A stretch of 30,067 bases of DNA from Deinococcus marmoris DSM 12784 (GTDB taxonomy: Bacteria > Deinococcota > Deinococci > Deinococcales > Deinococcaceae). A program made the translations under genes and the position numbers. The first letter of the stretch is position 1. Every line of letters starts with the position of its first letter. The notes under the pieces are model-generated. The model was not told the DNA's origin and did not search any database. It saw only the letters and a list, made by a program, of their open reading frames with translations. Below, piece by piece: positions 7,061 through 15,078 of the stretch. The stretch covers positions 1 to 30,067 of the forward strand of contig NZ_JNIV01000057.1 in NCBI RefSeq assembly GCF_000701405.1, written 5' to 3'.

Positions 7061-8248
7061 TTACTTGCGGTAAATCCTTGGGACGCCATTCACGGTGCGG
7101 ATGGTGCCGCCCTCGAAATCGGCGGCCCAGGCCCCGTTCAGCATGTACTGATCGCGGGTGGGAAACCCCAGGAAGCTGCCGCTGCCGCCCAGTCCCTGGT
7201 AGGACTTGAGAACCGGGCCAGTCAGCCAGAAGGTGCCGTATTTCTGTGAGTCGTACAGTGCGCCGTTCTGGAAAAAGCCGTACAGGCCAGTGGTGCCGTA
7301 AAGGTTCTGGGGAATGACCTTCTCGTCTCCGGCGGCCCAGCCCAGACGGCTGGGGGGGCGGGTTGTGCCGTTCTCGGCCTGGGCCAGTGACAGGTAGCGG
7401 GCCAGCAGACGGCCATGCACCGAGTAGGAGCGGCTGCTGCCGTTGGCGTGCAGCAGGGCCGCGTCGCCGTATGCCCCGACGCCGTTGAACTTCTGCCAGA
7501 AACCGTTGCCCCAAGCCGCAGCGTAGGTGGTGGCCTGACCCAGCGACTCGTCACCCTTCAGGCGGGCGTAGGCGTCCACCATCGCGCTGTCGAAGGAGCC
7601 GTCCTGACGCTGGCCGGGCTGAATCTGCGCTGCGGGCGTGGGCTGCGGCTGCGGCGTCTGCACCGTGTTGCCCACCCGGAAGAACGCGGTATCGGTGACC
7701 CAGGCGTTGTCGGGCAGCGGATTGACCACGATACTCAGCGCCTGCGCCAGTCCGTCCTGACCCTGCACGCCCACGGTGGCGAACTGCTGCTGTCCCTCGA
7801 AGGTGGCGATGTCGTTCAGGCTCAGTTCAGTGGTACTCGCCACGGCCAGCAGCTTGTCCTGCCCGTTGGGGCCGCCGACGCTCAGGTTGTACTTCGCGCC
7901 GTTGCGGGGAAAGGTCCGCGTGCCCGCCTGGACATAGTTGCTGTCCTCGTACCTGTTGGGGAAGAACAGATCGATGTTGCCGTCCGCGTTCACGTTAAAC
8001 AGGTAGATGTAGGCGTCCGCGTTGGTCTTGAGGCCCACGCTGATGCGTTCACCGGTCTGGTACGTGGGATTGCCCTCGCCGCTGGCGTCGCGGTTGGTCC
8101 AGACCTGCACGTTCAGCTCCGGTTGTGTGGGATTGACGATGATGCTCTGGGCGCTGATCCTGGGCGCAGCCAATGCAGGCGCAGCCAGACCGAGCAGGGC
8201 GCTGATCACGCAGATTCGTTTGTAGGTGGAAGGTGTGGAATTGGACAT
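7061..8248 (-). CDS. Secreted DUF4384 protein with C-terminal LGFP-type repeat
   Basis: A 395-residue exported protein. The signal peptide ends near A-L-A-A at residue 28. Residues ~70-150 look like DUF4384: R-I-S-V-G-L-K-T-N-A-D-A-Y-I-Y-L-F-N-V followed by I-D-L-F-F-P-N. A Pro/Gln linker near 200-215 leads to a C-terminal part (about 320-395) with G-S-F-L-G-F-P-T-R-D, matching the LGFP repeat found in proteins that bind or sit in the cell wall. The start ATG has a strong AGGAGG 6-7 nt upstream, unlike the leaderless genes nearby. An envelope role is likely; the specific function is unknown. Confidence 0.8.
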   Translation of the reverse strand: MSNSTPSTYKRICVISALLGLAAPALAAPRISAQSIIVNPTQPELNVQVWTNRDASGEGNPTYQTGERISVGLKTNADAYIYLFNVNADGNIDLFFPNRYEDSNYVQAGTRTFPRNGAKYNLSVGGPNGQDKLLAVASTTELSLNDIATFEGQQQFATVGVQGQDGLAQALSIVVNPLPDNAWVTDTAFFRVGNTVQTPQPQPTPAAQIQPGQRQDGSFDSAMVDAYARLKGDESLGQATTYAAAWGNGFWQKFNGVGAYGDAALLHANGSSRSYSVHGRLLARYLSLAQAENGTTRPPSRLGWAAGDEKVIPQNLYGTTGLYGFFQNGALYDSQKYGTFWLTGPVLKSYQGLGGSGSFLGFPTRDQYMLNGAWAADFEGGTIRTVNGVPRIYRK

Positions 8249-8499
8249 GGGATGCCTCCTGGGTGTCTGGAACGAAGTGGGGGTGCAACTCGGTTTGAAT
8301 GTGCGTAAGGTACGGGCTGAACCTGACGAGGCACTGATAGGCCGCGAGCATTAAGCCCCGTCAGGAAATAGCTCGGCCAGGAAATAAGTTCAGGCGGGAA
8401 AGCAGAGCGGGCGGGAGGAAGGAAACGCAGCACCGTCGCCCACCTCCCACCCTCTCACAGCCCTCCCCTGCTCAGCCTGAGCCGCCAACCCCTGGACCC
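8249..8499. other. Intergenic region before the DUF4384 gene
   Basis: These 251 bp separate two minus-strand genes. A short direct repeat (CAGGAAATA at about 8360 and 8375) is visible. I see no convincing -35/-10 pair and no clear terminator for the DUF554 gene that ends at 8500. Confidence 0.3.
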
Positions 8500-9276
8500 C
8501 TAGCGGACGATCAGTCCGGCCACCCACAGCGCCAGCGGGGCCAGCAATAGCGCCGGGAGCATGCTCGCCACGCGCACGCGCTTGTCCTCCATGCCCAGCC
8601 CGGCCAGCATCAGGTTCCAACTGATCCCGATGATGGTCAGGCCGCCCGCCCCGGTCAGGATCAACACGTAGGGGTTGGTCTTGAGGGTCTCGGGGTCCGC
8701 GCCGCCCAGCAGCGTGGCGGCGAACGCCCCGGCAGCCAGACTGATGCCGCCCTGCACGGTCAGGACCGTGACCGCACTGAAGCCCACGCCGATGCCGTAC
8801 GCCCCCGCCAGCGCCAGCGAGGCGATGCCGTCCAGCGTGCTTTTCAGGATGTAGCTGGAGGCGTCCCCGGTCAGACCATTCTGCAACCCGCCCACAAAGG
8901 TCAGCGGCCCCACGCAGAACAGCAGGCTGGCGGCCACGAAGCCCTCCGTGAAGCGGCCCTCGCCCTTAAAGCGTTTCTTGAGAACCTCGCCCAGTCTGTT
9001 CAGTCCTTCCTCGATGCCCAGCGCCTCGCCGATCACCACGCCCGCCGCCAGGCTGACCAGCGCCAGAATCACGCCTGGAACACTGCCCGCCGAGACTTTG
9101 TTCAGGCTGCCCGCCATGTCCAGTCCAATGAACAGTGTGACCAGACTCAGGGTCTGGAGCAGCGAGCGCTGTGTGCGCGCAGGCAGCTTTCCGCCTACTG
9201 TCAGGCCAATCAGCGTGCCCAGCAGCACGGCTGCGACGTTCACCAGGGTGCCCGACAGTTGCGAGAGAAGGCTCAT
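8500..9276 (-). CDS. DUF554 family membrane protein
   Basis: A 258-residue polytopic inner-membrane protein with about seven hydrophobic segments. It shows DUF554 (YdfK/YqgA-like) patterns: G-T-L-V-N-V-A-A-V-L-L-G at the N terminus, a G-x-x-I-G-E-x-L-x-I-E segment near residue 80, and F-C-V-G-P-L-T-F-V-G-G-L-Q-N-G-L in the middle, where two-component transport-like glycine-rich repeats occur. The substrate is unknown in the family. The start ATG at 9276 is preceded by TACCCT 8 nt upstream, indicating leaderless transcription. Confidence 0.85.
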   Translation of the reverse strand: MSLLSQLSGTLVNVAAVLLGTLIGLTVGGKLPARTQRSLLQTLSLVTLFIGLDMAGSLNKVSAGSVPGVILALVSLAAGVVIGEALGIEEGLNRLGEVLKKRFKGEGRFTEGFVAASLLFCVGPLTFVGGLQNGLTGDASSYILKSTLDGIASLALAGAYGIGVGFSAVTVLTVQGGISLAAGAFAATLLGGADPETLKTNPYVLILTGAGGLTIIGISWNLMLAGLGMEDKRVRVASMLPALLLAPLALWVAGLIVR

Positions 9277-9284
9277 CGGGACAA

Positions 9285-9290
9285 AGGGTA
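9285..9290 (-). promoter_or_regulatory. -10 box for leaderless DUF554 gene
   Basis: TACCCT on the minus strand, 8 nt before the ATG. Confidence 0.5.
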
Positions 9291-9407
9291 GCGCGCGGGG
9301 CTGACAGGGGAAGGGGGTGCTTTTGCTTCAGCATCTTCTTTCGCAGAGAGTCAGGCCCGCAGCCAACTCGGGAACGGCTGTGGCCGCCCATCCTCATTCA
9401 GACTGTC

Positions 9408-9437
9408 AAACCCCCACCTCAACTACAGAGGCGGGGG
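9408..9437 (-). terminator. Terminator for the leishmanolysin-like gene
   Basis: On the minus strand CCCCCGCCTC (9437-9428) pairs with GAGGTGGGGG (9420-9411) with one G.U pair, followed by TTTGA. The T tract is short, but position and stem strength fit a terminator. Confidence 0.65.
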
Positions 9438-9454
9438 CGGGAAGGCCCAACGTT

Positions 9455-10417
9455 TTATTCGCTGCGGTAGGTCGGTTCGATCAACTGTTCAAGCCCGCCC
9501 AGATCCAGCAGTTCGTCCACACCCTGACCGCCCAGGCTGGGAATGCGGTAGGCGTCCGCCGCGCCGTAGTTCACGGCGTAGCCCATGTCCTGCAAGGTGC
9601 CCACGCTCAGGCGCGACAAAGGATTGAAGACGCCGCTGTTCAGGTAGCCGGTCATCAGCTCGGTCTTGAACGTCGTTTCGCGCCAGTGGCCGCCTGCCGT
9701 GCCGGGGCCGCCCTGATTCTCCACGGGAACGCTGCCCAGGGTGCCGCCCACCGCGCGGTATTCACGCAGGCCGTTGCCCCCCTGATACGTGGGGTTGCTG
9801 CCGCCGATGCCGCCCACCAGCCCGAAACGCTGCCACAGCGTCCCGATGCCCAGCGAGTGCCCCAGCTCATGCACGGCGATATCGGCCAACTGGCTGCTGA
9901 ACGCTCCCAGATCGGCGGTGTCGAAAACCAGCGTGCTGTAGGTGGTCAGGCCACTGGCACTGCGGATGCTGCACGGGCCGCTCTGGGCCAGGGTGCCGCC
10001 GGGGCCGTCGATGGCGGTGTTGCCGGTAAAGACCAGCATGTCGTCGATGGTGCCCACATAGGCCGCGTTGCTGCCGCACGATCCGGCGCGGATGTTGGCG
10101 CGGTAGCTGGGCAGCCCCTGCGTGATTACACCTTCCCAGCGTGCGGCGGCGGTCTGCATGGCGCTCACCACGCTCGCGCTGCTCCCCGGCGCAAATTTCA
10201 GCGTGATGTTGTAGCGCTCGGTGGCCTGCTCCTGCAATGGACTGCGCGTGAGCTGGGGATCGATGGGAAGATCGCTGACCCTGACCTGCGCCGCAGCCGC
10301 TTCGCCGCCTTGCAGGGCAGGGGTGACCACGTCCTGTGGCCCGCCGCAAGAGGCCAGCACGGCGCTGAGGGAAAGGGCGGCAAGGGTGAAACCGGGAACA
10401 GTGCGGGGCGGGGCCAT
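9455..10417 (-). CDS. Leishmanolysin-like (M8) metalloprotease lipoprotein
   Basis: A 320-residue predicted secreted zinc protease. Residues 1-24 form a lipoprotein signal with lipobox L-A-S-C24. The metzincin-type zinc site is H183-E-L-G-H187-S-L-G-I-G-T-L-W. H244 in G-G-H-W-R-E-T is the probable third ligand, and M255 in E-L-M-T-G-Y-L lies in the Met-turn, all in the leishmanolysin (M8) order. The domain ends at L-Q-D-M-G-Y, a common C-terminal landmark. ATG 10417 is chosen over 10444 because it has CGGAGG 7 nt upstream and gives a compact lipoprotein signal. It is probably anchored to the envelope and degrades external protein. A terminator lies at 9408-9437. Confidence 0.85.
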   Translation of the reverse strand: MAPPRTVPGFTLAALSLSAVLASCGGPQDVVTPALQGGEAAAAQVRVSDLPIDPQLTRSPLQEQATERYNITLKFAPGSSASVVSAMQTAAARWEGVITQGLPSYRANIRAGSCGSNAAYVGTIDDMLVFTGNTAIDGPGGTLAQSGPCSIRSASGLTTYSTLVFDTADLGAFSSQLADIAVHELGHSLGIGTLWQRFGLVGGIGGSNPTYQGGNGLREYRAVGGTLGSVPVENQGGPGTAGGHWRETTFKTELMTGYLNSGVFNPLSRLSVGTLQDMGYAVNYGAADAYRIPSLGGQGVDELLDLGGLEQLIEPTYRSE

Positions 10418-10902
10418 GATGAAACCTCCGGGGGATGACGGCAACAGGCGGCCACAGACAGGACAGTCGTCCAGACCCCAGGAGGCTGAATGCTGCTGCC
10501 AGACGCGTTTTGTCGCTGCTTGCGCCCACAGTAGTTCGCGGGGAATGAGATATCTGTAAAAGAATTCTCTCGGGATTCAACGGGTGACAGAGCAGATGAG
10601 AAGCTGGCTCTTTCGTGTATTATAGATAAGATTTACAGAACTTTTCGCCCCATGTTTTTCTAATTCGGCGCGTGTATTACACCCGCTGGGGGCTGACCCG
10701 CAGTTGACGTACGGCGTGCTACGCTCCGCGCAAGTTGAAACACACCGAGGCTTCTTCCCTGACCGCGCCCCCGCTGGGCGTCGGGCCGGGCGGCGGCGCT
10801 GTTTTGACCTGGCCTGGGACGCACCGGGGCCTGAACACTGAAATCAAATTCTGTCTGGGGCTGGCCGTGTGGCGGCCCCGCGCTCTTTTTGGGAGGTCCA
10901 CC
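10418..10902. other. 485-bp intergenic region between protease and HTH genes
   Basis: This is the AT-richest part of the interior of the window (about 10540-10680). It contains GTGTATTACAC at 10672-10682, a perfect palindrome around a central T, and a related GTGTATTATA at 10616-10624. TACGCT at 10720-10725 could be a -10 box. A terminator-like hairpin lies at 10857-10890 just before the HTH gene. The upstream frame that runs into the HTH gene from 10735 has no start signal and low-complexity content, so I do not call it coding. Confidence 0.4.
10857..10890 (+). promoter_or_regulatory. Possible attenuator in the HTH gene leader
   Basis: GGGGC (10857-10861) pairs with GCCCC (10875-10879), extendable by a U.G and a G-C pair, followed 6 nt later by TTTTT (10886-10890) and then directly by the GGGAGG ribosome binding site of the HTH gene. 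It has the order of a weak intrinsic terminator placed before a start codon. Confidence 0.35.
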
Positions 10903-11106
10903 ATGACCCTTTCAGACCAGTTCCACAGCCTGCCCATGCTCCTGAAAGTCCGCCAAGTCGCCGATTTCACCGGCACCCACGAACGCACCGTGCGCCGCTG
11001 GATTCGCGATGGCCGTCTGGGCGCAGTCGAACATCCCAGCGGTCTGCGGGTGCCGCGCCGCGCCCTGTGGCGTTTCCTGGGTCTGGACCTTGCGCTGAGC
11101 GCGTAA
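10903..11106 (+). CDS. Small helix-turn-helix DNA-binding protein, excisionase/MerR-like
   Basis: A 67-residue protein that is essentially one winged-helix/HTH domain: L-L-K-V-R-Q-V-A-D-F-T-G-T-H-E-R-T-V-R-R, then W-I-R-D-G-R-L, then a V-P-R-R-A-L-W-R-F-L end. This is the pattern of the excisionase (Xis)/MerR-type domain (HTH_17). ATG 10903 has GGGAGG at 10891-10896. It carries no other domain, so it may be a transcription or DNA-architecture factor. There are no phage or integrase genes beside it, so a true excisionase role is unlikely. Its leader seems long, possibly ~170 nt. Confidence 0.8.
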   Translation: MTLSDQFHSLPMLLKVRQVADFTGTHERTVRRWIRDGRLGAVEHPSGLRVPRRALWRFLGLDLALSA

Positions 11107-11131
11107 GCGAGGAAGCAGAGGGAAGCCGGGT

Positions 11132-11137
11132 TATGCT
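11132..11137 (+). promoter_or_regulatory. -10 box before the gene at 11147
   Basis: TATGCT (TANNNT) ending 9 nt before the ATG; no Shine-Dalgarno is visible after it. Confidence 0.5.
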
Positions 11138-11146
11138 GCGTCCGCA

Positions 11147-11821
11147 ATGACTGAGGCACAGGCTGAACTGAAAACGGCGCTGGAACGCGGCGAATCCGCG
11201 AGTTTCTTCGGCGCGCTCCCAGTGGAGAACCAAACTGAGGCGGCAAAGTTGGCCCTGCGACTGGGCCGCCCCCGCCTCGCCGCGTTGTGGGCACAGGCGG
11301 ACCCGCTGACGCACGCGGCGGCGCTGCTGCGGCTGGGAGAATCCAGGAGCGCGCTGCATCTGCTGAAGCCGTTGCCCCACACCGCCCGTCCCGCCGCCCT
11401 GCGCGCCCGCGCCCTGTGGCAACTCGCAGACGCACAGGCCGAGGCTGAAACCACGAACGCACTTGAATTGGCCCGGCAGGAGGGCGATGTGGGAGCCGTG
11501 ATCGCTGCCGCCACACTGCGCGGCGAGCAGCTTTTGCCCCAGCCCCACGCCGCCCTGCGCGCCCTGGCCGAGGGGTTGAAAGTGGCCGAGGGCAGTGGAC
11601 AGCCCAGTGACGCGCATCTGCTGGCGGTGCTGGCCCACGCACAGTTGCGTCTGGGTGGACCCAAAGGCACACGAACGGCGCAGAAAGCCCTGGACCGCAG
11701 CCTGCCGCGCAGCCCGGCCCGCGTGCTGGCGCTCTTCGCTTTGAATAGACCAGCGGAAGCAGAGGCCGATGCGGCAGAAGGCGAACTGGCAGCGGTGTGG
11801 TGGCGGGGGTTTAGCCGATAA
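11147..11821 (+). CDS. Alpha-helical hypothetical protein, TPR-like
   Basis: I do not recognise a named family. The 224-residue product is very rich in Ala, Leu and Arg and has no signal peptide or membrane segment. Repeated helix pairs of the form A-A-x-L-x-L-R-L-G-x-x-x-x-A-L-x-L-L occur (about residues 56-75, 78-105, 140-170), suggesting a degenerate tetratricopeptide-type solenoid. The start ATG is supported by TATGCT upstream. The last 11 bp overlap the convergent P450 gene, so neither gene has room for an intrinsic terminator. Confidence 0.65.
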   Translation: MTEAQAELKTALERGESASFFGALPVENQTEAAKLALRLGRPRLAALWAQADPLTHAAALLRLGESRSALHLLKPLPHTARPAALRARALWQLADAQAEAETTNALELARQEGDVGAVIAAATLRGEQLLPQPHAALRALAEGLKVAEGSGQPSDAHLLAVLAHAQLRLGGPKGTRTAQKALDRSLPRSPARVLALFALNRPAEAEADAAEGELAAVWWRGFSR

Positions 11822-13061
11822 CGTCCAGCCGCGCCAGCCCGCGAATGACAAAGCCCCCGGTGTAGTGGCCCGGCTCGTCGGGGTTTGCCAGCCGCAGCCC
11901 TGGCAAGGCGCGGCACAGTGCCCGCAAACTCAGGGCCAGTTCCAGCCGGGCCAGCGGCGCACCCAGACAGTAATGGATACCCAGCCCAAAGGTCAGATGC
12001 GGGTTGGGATCGCGGCCCAGGTTCAGCGTGTCCGGCTCTGTAAATTTGAGCGGATCGCGGTTGCCGCTGGCATACAGCAGCGACACGCGGTCTCCTGGCC
12101 TCAACGCCGCGCCGTGCAATTCCAGCGGCTCCAGCACGATGCGCTCGAACATCGGGAGCGGGGTGTCGAAGCGCAGCAGTTCCTCGATGGCGCGGCGGAA
12201 GATGGGCAGGCTGTCTTCACGCGGGGCCGCCTCCACCAGCGCGTCCCAGTGGTCCCGGTCCCGCAGCAGCGCCAGCACACCCGCCGCCAGACCGTTGACG
12301 CTGGCCTCGTGCCCGGCGTTCAGCAGGAGGATGCAGGTGTCGATCAGCTCCTGCTCGCTCAGGCGGTCCCCCTCCTGCTCGGCCTGCACGAAGGCGGTAA
12401 TCAGATCGTCCTGCGGCTGACGGCGGCGCTGCTGGCTCAGATCACGCAGCAGGGCGCTGAACTCCAGCACGGCGCGTTCGGCTTCGGCCTGTGCCTGCGG
12501 CCCGGCGCTCGGCTCGTACAGCCGGACGATGGCGGCGGACCACGGGCGCAGCAGGGCGCGGTGTTCTTCCGGCACGCCCAGCAGTTCGGCGATCACAGTC
12601 ACAGGCAGCGGCTCGGCGTAGTCGGCCACCAGATCGAATGCGCCGCCCTGCCCCAGACCGCGCAACTGCCCGGCCAGAATCGCCTCAATGCGTGTTTGCA
12701 GGCCCTCCACCCGGCGCGGCGTGAAGGCCAGCCCCACCAGCGAGCGCAGGCGGGTGTGCTTGGGCGGCTCAGAATCCAGCAGATGATTGCCGTTGAAGGC
12801 GTCGAACTGCGCCTGCGCGGGATCGGGTGGTGGCCAGCCCAGCTCGTCGCGCGAATAACGGTGCAGGGCGCTACGGCCAAAGCGTTTATCGCGCAGCACC
12901 GCACCGATATCGGCGTAACGGGTCAGGACCACCCGGTTCATGTCTGGATCGAAGAAGACGGGCTTTGAGTCGCGCAACTCGGCCAGCAACGGGTACGGGT
13001 TCTGGACGAAATCTGGGTCTGCAACTGGCAGGCGGAACTGCGGGAGATTCTCGCCGGACAT
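11811..13061 (-). CDS. Cytochrome P450
   Basis: A 416-residue soluble bacterial P450 monooxygenase. The haem-binding loop F-G-L-G-I-H-Y-C365-L-G and the K-helix E294-x-x-R297 are intact. In the I helix the oxygen-activation motif reads A249-G-H-E-A253-S-V-N, so the usually conserved Thr is Ala, as in P450 EryF. Overall it resembles the CYP287 group of Deinococcus, one member of which hydroxylates the carotenoid ring in deinoxanthin synthesis; the substrate here is inference. Its start overlaps the divIVA stop in TAATG (13059-13063), so it is translationally coupled to divIVA. It overlaps the convergent gene at 11147-11821 by 11 bp. Confidence 0.9.
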   Translation of the reverse strand: MSGENLPQFRLPVADPDFVQNPYPLLAELRDSKPVFFDPDMNRVVLTRYADIGAVLRDKRFGRSALHRYSRDELGWPPPDPAQAQFDAFNGNHLLDSEPPKHTRLRSLVGLAFTPRRVEGLQTRIEAILAGQLRGLGQGGAFDLVADYAEPLPVTVIAELLGVPEEHRALLRPWSAAIVRLYEPSAGPQAQAEAERAVLEFSALLRDLSQQRRRQPQDDLITAFVQAEQEGDRLSEQELIDTCILLLNAGHEASVNGLAAGVLALLRDRDHWDALVEAAPREDSLPIFRRAIEELLRFDTPLPMFERIVLEPLELHGAALRPGDRVSLLYASGNRDPLKFTEPDTLNLGRDPNPHLTFGLGIHYCLGAPLARLELALSLRALCRALPGLRLANPDEPGHYTGGFVIRGLARLDVIG

Positions 13062-13924
13062 TACAGAAACTGATGTCCGTCGAGCAGCGCCGTGTCCTTC
13101 TCGCTTTCCTTCTCGGAAGCGGAGTCCGGGCCAGACAACTCCTTATTCTGCTTGTTGCCCAGCGCCCGGCCCTTGAGATGCTGGCTGGGCAGCCCGGAAA
13201 CGGGCAGGGCCATGTCCTCGGGCAGCACATGGCGGGCCGACAGGTCAGAGAACGAGGTCATCAGGGCGCGGTAGCCACTCAGAAACTGGGTGTATTCCTG
13301 CCGCGCCCCGGCCAGCCGCGAGGTGTATTCAGTGTGGCGCTCGTTGAAATCGCGTTCCAGGGCATTGATCCGTTCGTTCTGCACACGCTCGCGCTCCAGC
13401 AGCAACTGGTGGTGATCGCGTTCCAGATCGGCGAAGCGGGCGTGGAAGGTGGCCTCCAGCGCGGTCATGCGTGCGCCGTGCTGGGCCTCGAATTCCACGT
13501 TGCGGGCCTGGGCCTCGCGCACCATGCTCTCGCCCTGGGCGTTGGCGTGGGCTACGATCAGCTCGCTTTCCTTGGTGGCGTTCTGGCGCATGTCGTGGCC
13601 CATCTGCTCGGCGGCCACCACGGCGCGGCGAATCTGGTCCTGCGAGGCTTTCAGTTCCTCCAGCTCGCGCTCCAGCCGGGTGCGCGTCTCGCGCCCACGC
13701 AGTTGTTCGCCCAGCACGGCCTCCAGCTCATCGGACACCTGGGCCAGAAAGGTCCGCACGCTGTCGCGCCGGTAACCGCCGAATCTGCCGGGAAATTCCT
13801 GATGGCGGATGTCCAGCGGGGTCAGGCGGTTGGAATCGCGGCGGGCGGTGGTGCCGGGGGTCAGCTCGGAAGACGGTTCAGAGTTCAGGTCTCGGGCCGG
13901 GTCAGATCGGGTCAGGTCAGTCAT
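13061..13924 (-). CDS. divIVA: DivIVA-domain cell division protein
   Basis: A 287-residue cytoplasmic coiled-coil protein. Residues ~34-70 (L-T-P-L-D-I-R-x-x-E-F then [11 protein letters not shown]) form the DivIVA N-terminal lipid-binding domain. About 70-215 is a long heptad-rich coiled coil with many Glu, Arg and Gln, and the C-terminal ~65 residues are polar and probably disordered. DivIVA recognises negative membrane curvature and organises division or polar proteins; in D. radiodurans it is linked to division and chromosome segregation. A Ser/Thr/Asp-rich N-terminal extension of ~33 residues precedes the domain. It overlaps yggS by 4 bp (ATGA) and the P450 by 1 bp (TAATG). Confidence 0.92.
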   Translation of the reverse strand: MTDLTRSDPARDLNSEPSSELTPGTTARRDSNRLTPLDIRHQEFPGRFGGYRRDSVRTFLAQVSDELEAVLGEQLRGRETRTRLERELEELKASQDQIRRAVVAAEQMGHDMRQNATKESELIVAHANAQGESMVREAQARNVEFEAQHGARMTALEATFHARFADLERDHHQLLLERERVQNERINALERDFNERHTEYTSRLAGARQEYTQFLSGYRALMTSFSDLSARHVLPEDMALPVSGLPSQHLKGRALGNKQNKELSGPDSASEKESEKDTALLDGHQFL

Positions 13925-14589
13925 GTAAAGAGGCTCCTTCCCACCCGCACCAGGGTGGCTCCTGCGCGCACAGCCAGCGGGTAATCGCCGCTCATGCCCA
14001 TGCTCAGCTCGGCCAGTCCCAGATCGTGGGCACGACGCGCCGTGTCGGTAAACAGGCGCAGAATACGGGTTTCGGTCTCGGCCTGCGTCAGGTCCTCACC
14101 GAATTCGGGGGCCATGACCATCAGCCCACGCACGGTCAGGCCCGTCTCGCGCACGCTTTTCAGGGTGTCCGCCAGTTCGTCTGCCGGAACGCCGTGCTTC
14201 TGTTCCTCGCCGTTGTGCAGTTGCAGCAGCAGGTCCGGCGCGTGGCCCCACTTCTGCGCCGCCTCCGCGATGGCCTCGGCCTGCCACACGGCCTCGATGG
14301 CGTGAACCAGCGTGACCGGGCGCAGGTATTTGATCTTGTTGCGCTGGAGGGGGCCGATGTAATGCCATTCCCAGCCAGGATATTGAGAGGCGGGCCGTTC
14401 GGCGGCCTTGTCTCGCAGTTCCTGGGCGCGGCCCTCGCCCAGCGGGTAGGTGCCGTGGGCCAGCACATGACGTTCGATACTTTCCAGGGTCTGTCCCTTG
14501 GTCACGGCCACCAGTTTGGCGCTGCCTGCCTCGCGCCCGGCTTCCTGCTCCAGCGCCCGCAGATGGGCAACGACTTCGGGGAGACTCAT
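13921..14589 (-). CDS. yggS: PLP homeostasis protein, YggS family
   Basis: A 222-residue single-domain PLP-binding protein (PLPBP/YggS/YlmE) with an alanine-racemase-type barrel. It controls the pool of free pyridoxal phosphate and has no known enzymatic activity. K31 in V-A-V-T-K-G is the PLP lysine. [16 protein letters not shown] and M-G-M-S-G-D-Y-x-x-A are family landmarks. YggS genes often sit beside division genes such as sepF/ylmF and divIVA, and here it is first in an operon with divIVA through a 4-bp overlap. No clear ribosome binding site or TANNNT box was found before ATG 14589. Confidence 0.94.
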   Translation of the reverse strand: MSLPEVVAHLRALEQEAGREAGSAKLVAVTKGQTLESIERHVLAHGTYPLGEGRAQELRDKAAERPASQYPGWEWHYIGPLQRNKIKYLRPVTLVHAIEAVWQAEAIAEAAQKWGHAPDLLLQLHNGEEQKHGVPADELADTLKSVRETGLTVRGLMVMAPEFGEDLTQAETETRILRLFTDTARRAHDLGLAELSMGMSGDYPLAVRAGATLVRVGRSLFT

Positions 14590-15078
14590 GGGGTGGACCT
14601 GAGAGCGAGAGTTTGCGGGCAGTGTTTGGGGGTGGCTTCCACGGTTTGACCCCTCCCCCCCTTCGGGGGACCTCCCCTTAGAAGGGAGGCAAGAGTCGTG
14701 GAATTGCCCAGCCAGTAACCCACTCTTGGCTCCCCTTGAGGGGAGCTGGCCGCGAAGCGGACTGAGGGGTTAGCCGTGGGAGCCACCCCAGACACCCCAC
14801 CGTCAGCCAGGCCTTTCAAACAAATACCAACTGTAGACAGGACATCCCTCCATTGTCCTCCACCCCGGCAGGCGGCTCAAGGACAAACCCCTTGAACCGC
14901 GCCGCCATAGGGCCATTTTCACCGTGACGCACCCGATCTTCACCCTTCTCAGGGGCCGAGCAGCAACTGTGGACGCAGTGACCGCCTCATCCGGCCCCCA
15001 GCCCTGCTCTGCCCGTGCCCATTTGCGGGCATTTGTGCGGTCAGGGCGAGTTCAGAGATGTGCGAAACTAGGAGAAGA
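14590..15078. other. 489-bp divergent intergenic region between yggS and bamA
   Basis: The part near yggS holds the structured repeat (14622-14795). The remaining ~280 bp have no open frame with coding character and no convincing -35/-10 pair. The only clear signal is AGGAGA at 15070-15075, the bamA ribosome binding site. Confidence 0.4.
14622..14795. repeat. Structured intergenic repeat, copy 1
   Basis: The ends are inverted (GTGGCT at 14632-14637 with AGCCAC at 14781-14786, extended by a longer imperfect pairing to 14622/14795). Internal hairpins are CCCCC-TTC-GGGGG (14657-14669), CCTCCC/GGGAGG (14671-14689), a CTCCCC/GGGGAG hairpin at 14730-14745 and CCGC-GAA-GCGG (14750-14760). A second copy in the same orientation lies at 21541-21714. 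Confidence 0.8.

Noticed and set aside
10704..10725. TTGACG/TACGCT as a standard sigma-70 promoter
   Set aside because: The two hexamers are only 10 bp apart, far short of the usual ~17 bp.
10735..10902. N-terminal extension of the HTH protein from 10735
   Set aside because: Gly/Pro-rich sequence with no start signal; ATG 10903 has a strong ribosome binding site and begins the domain.
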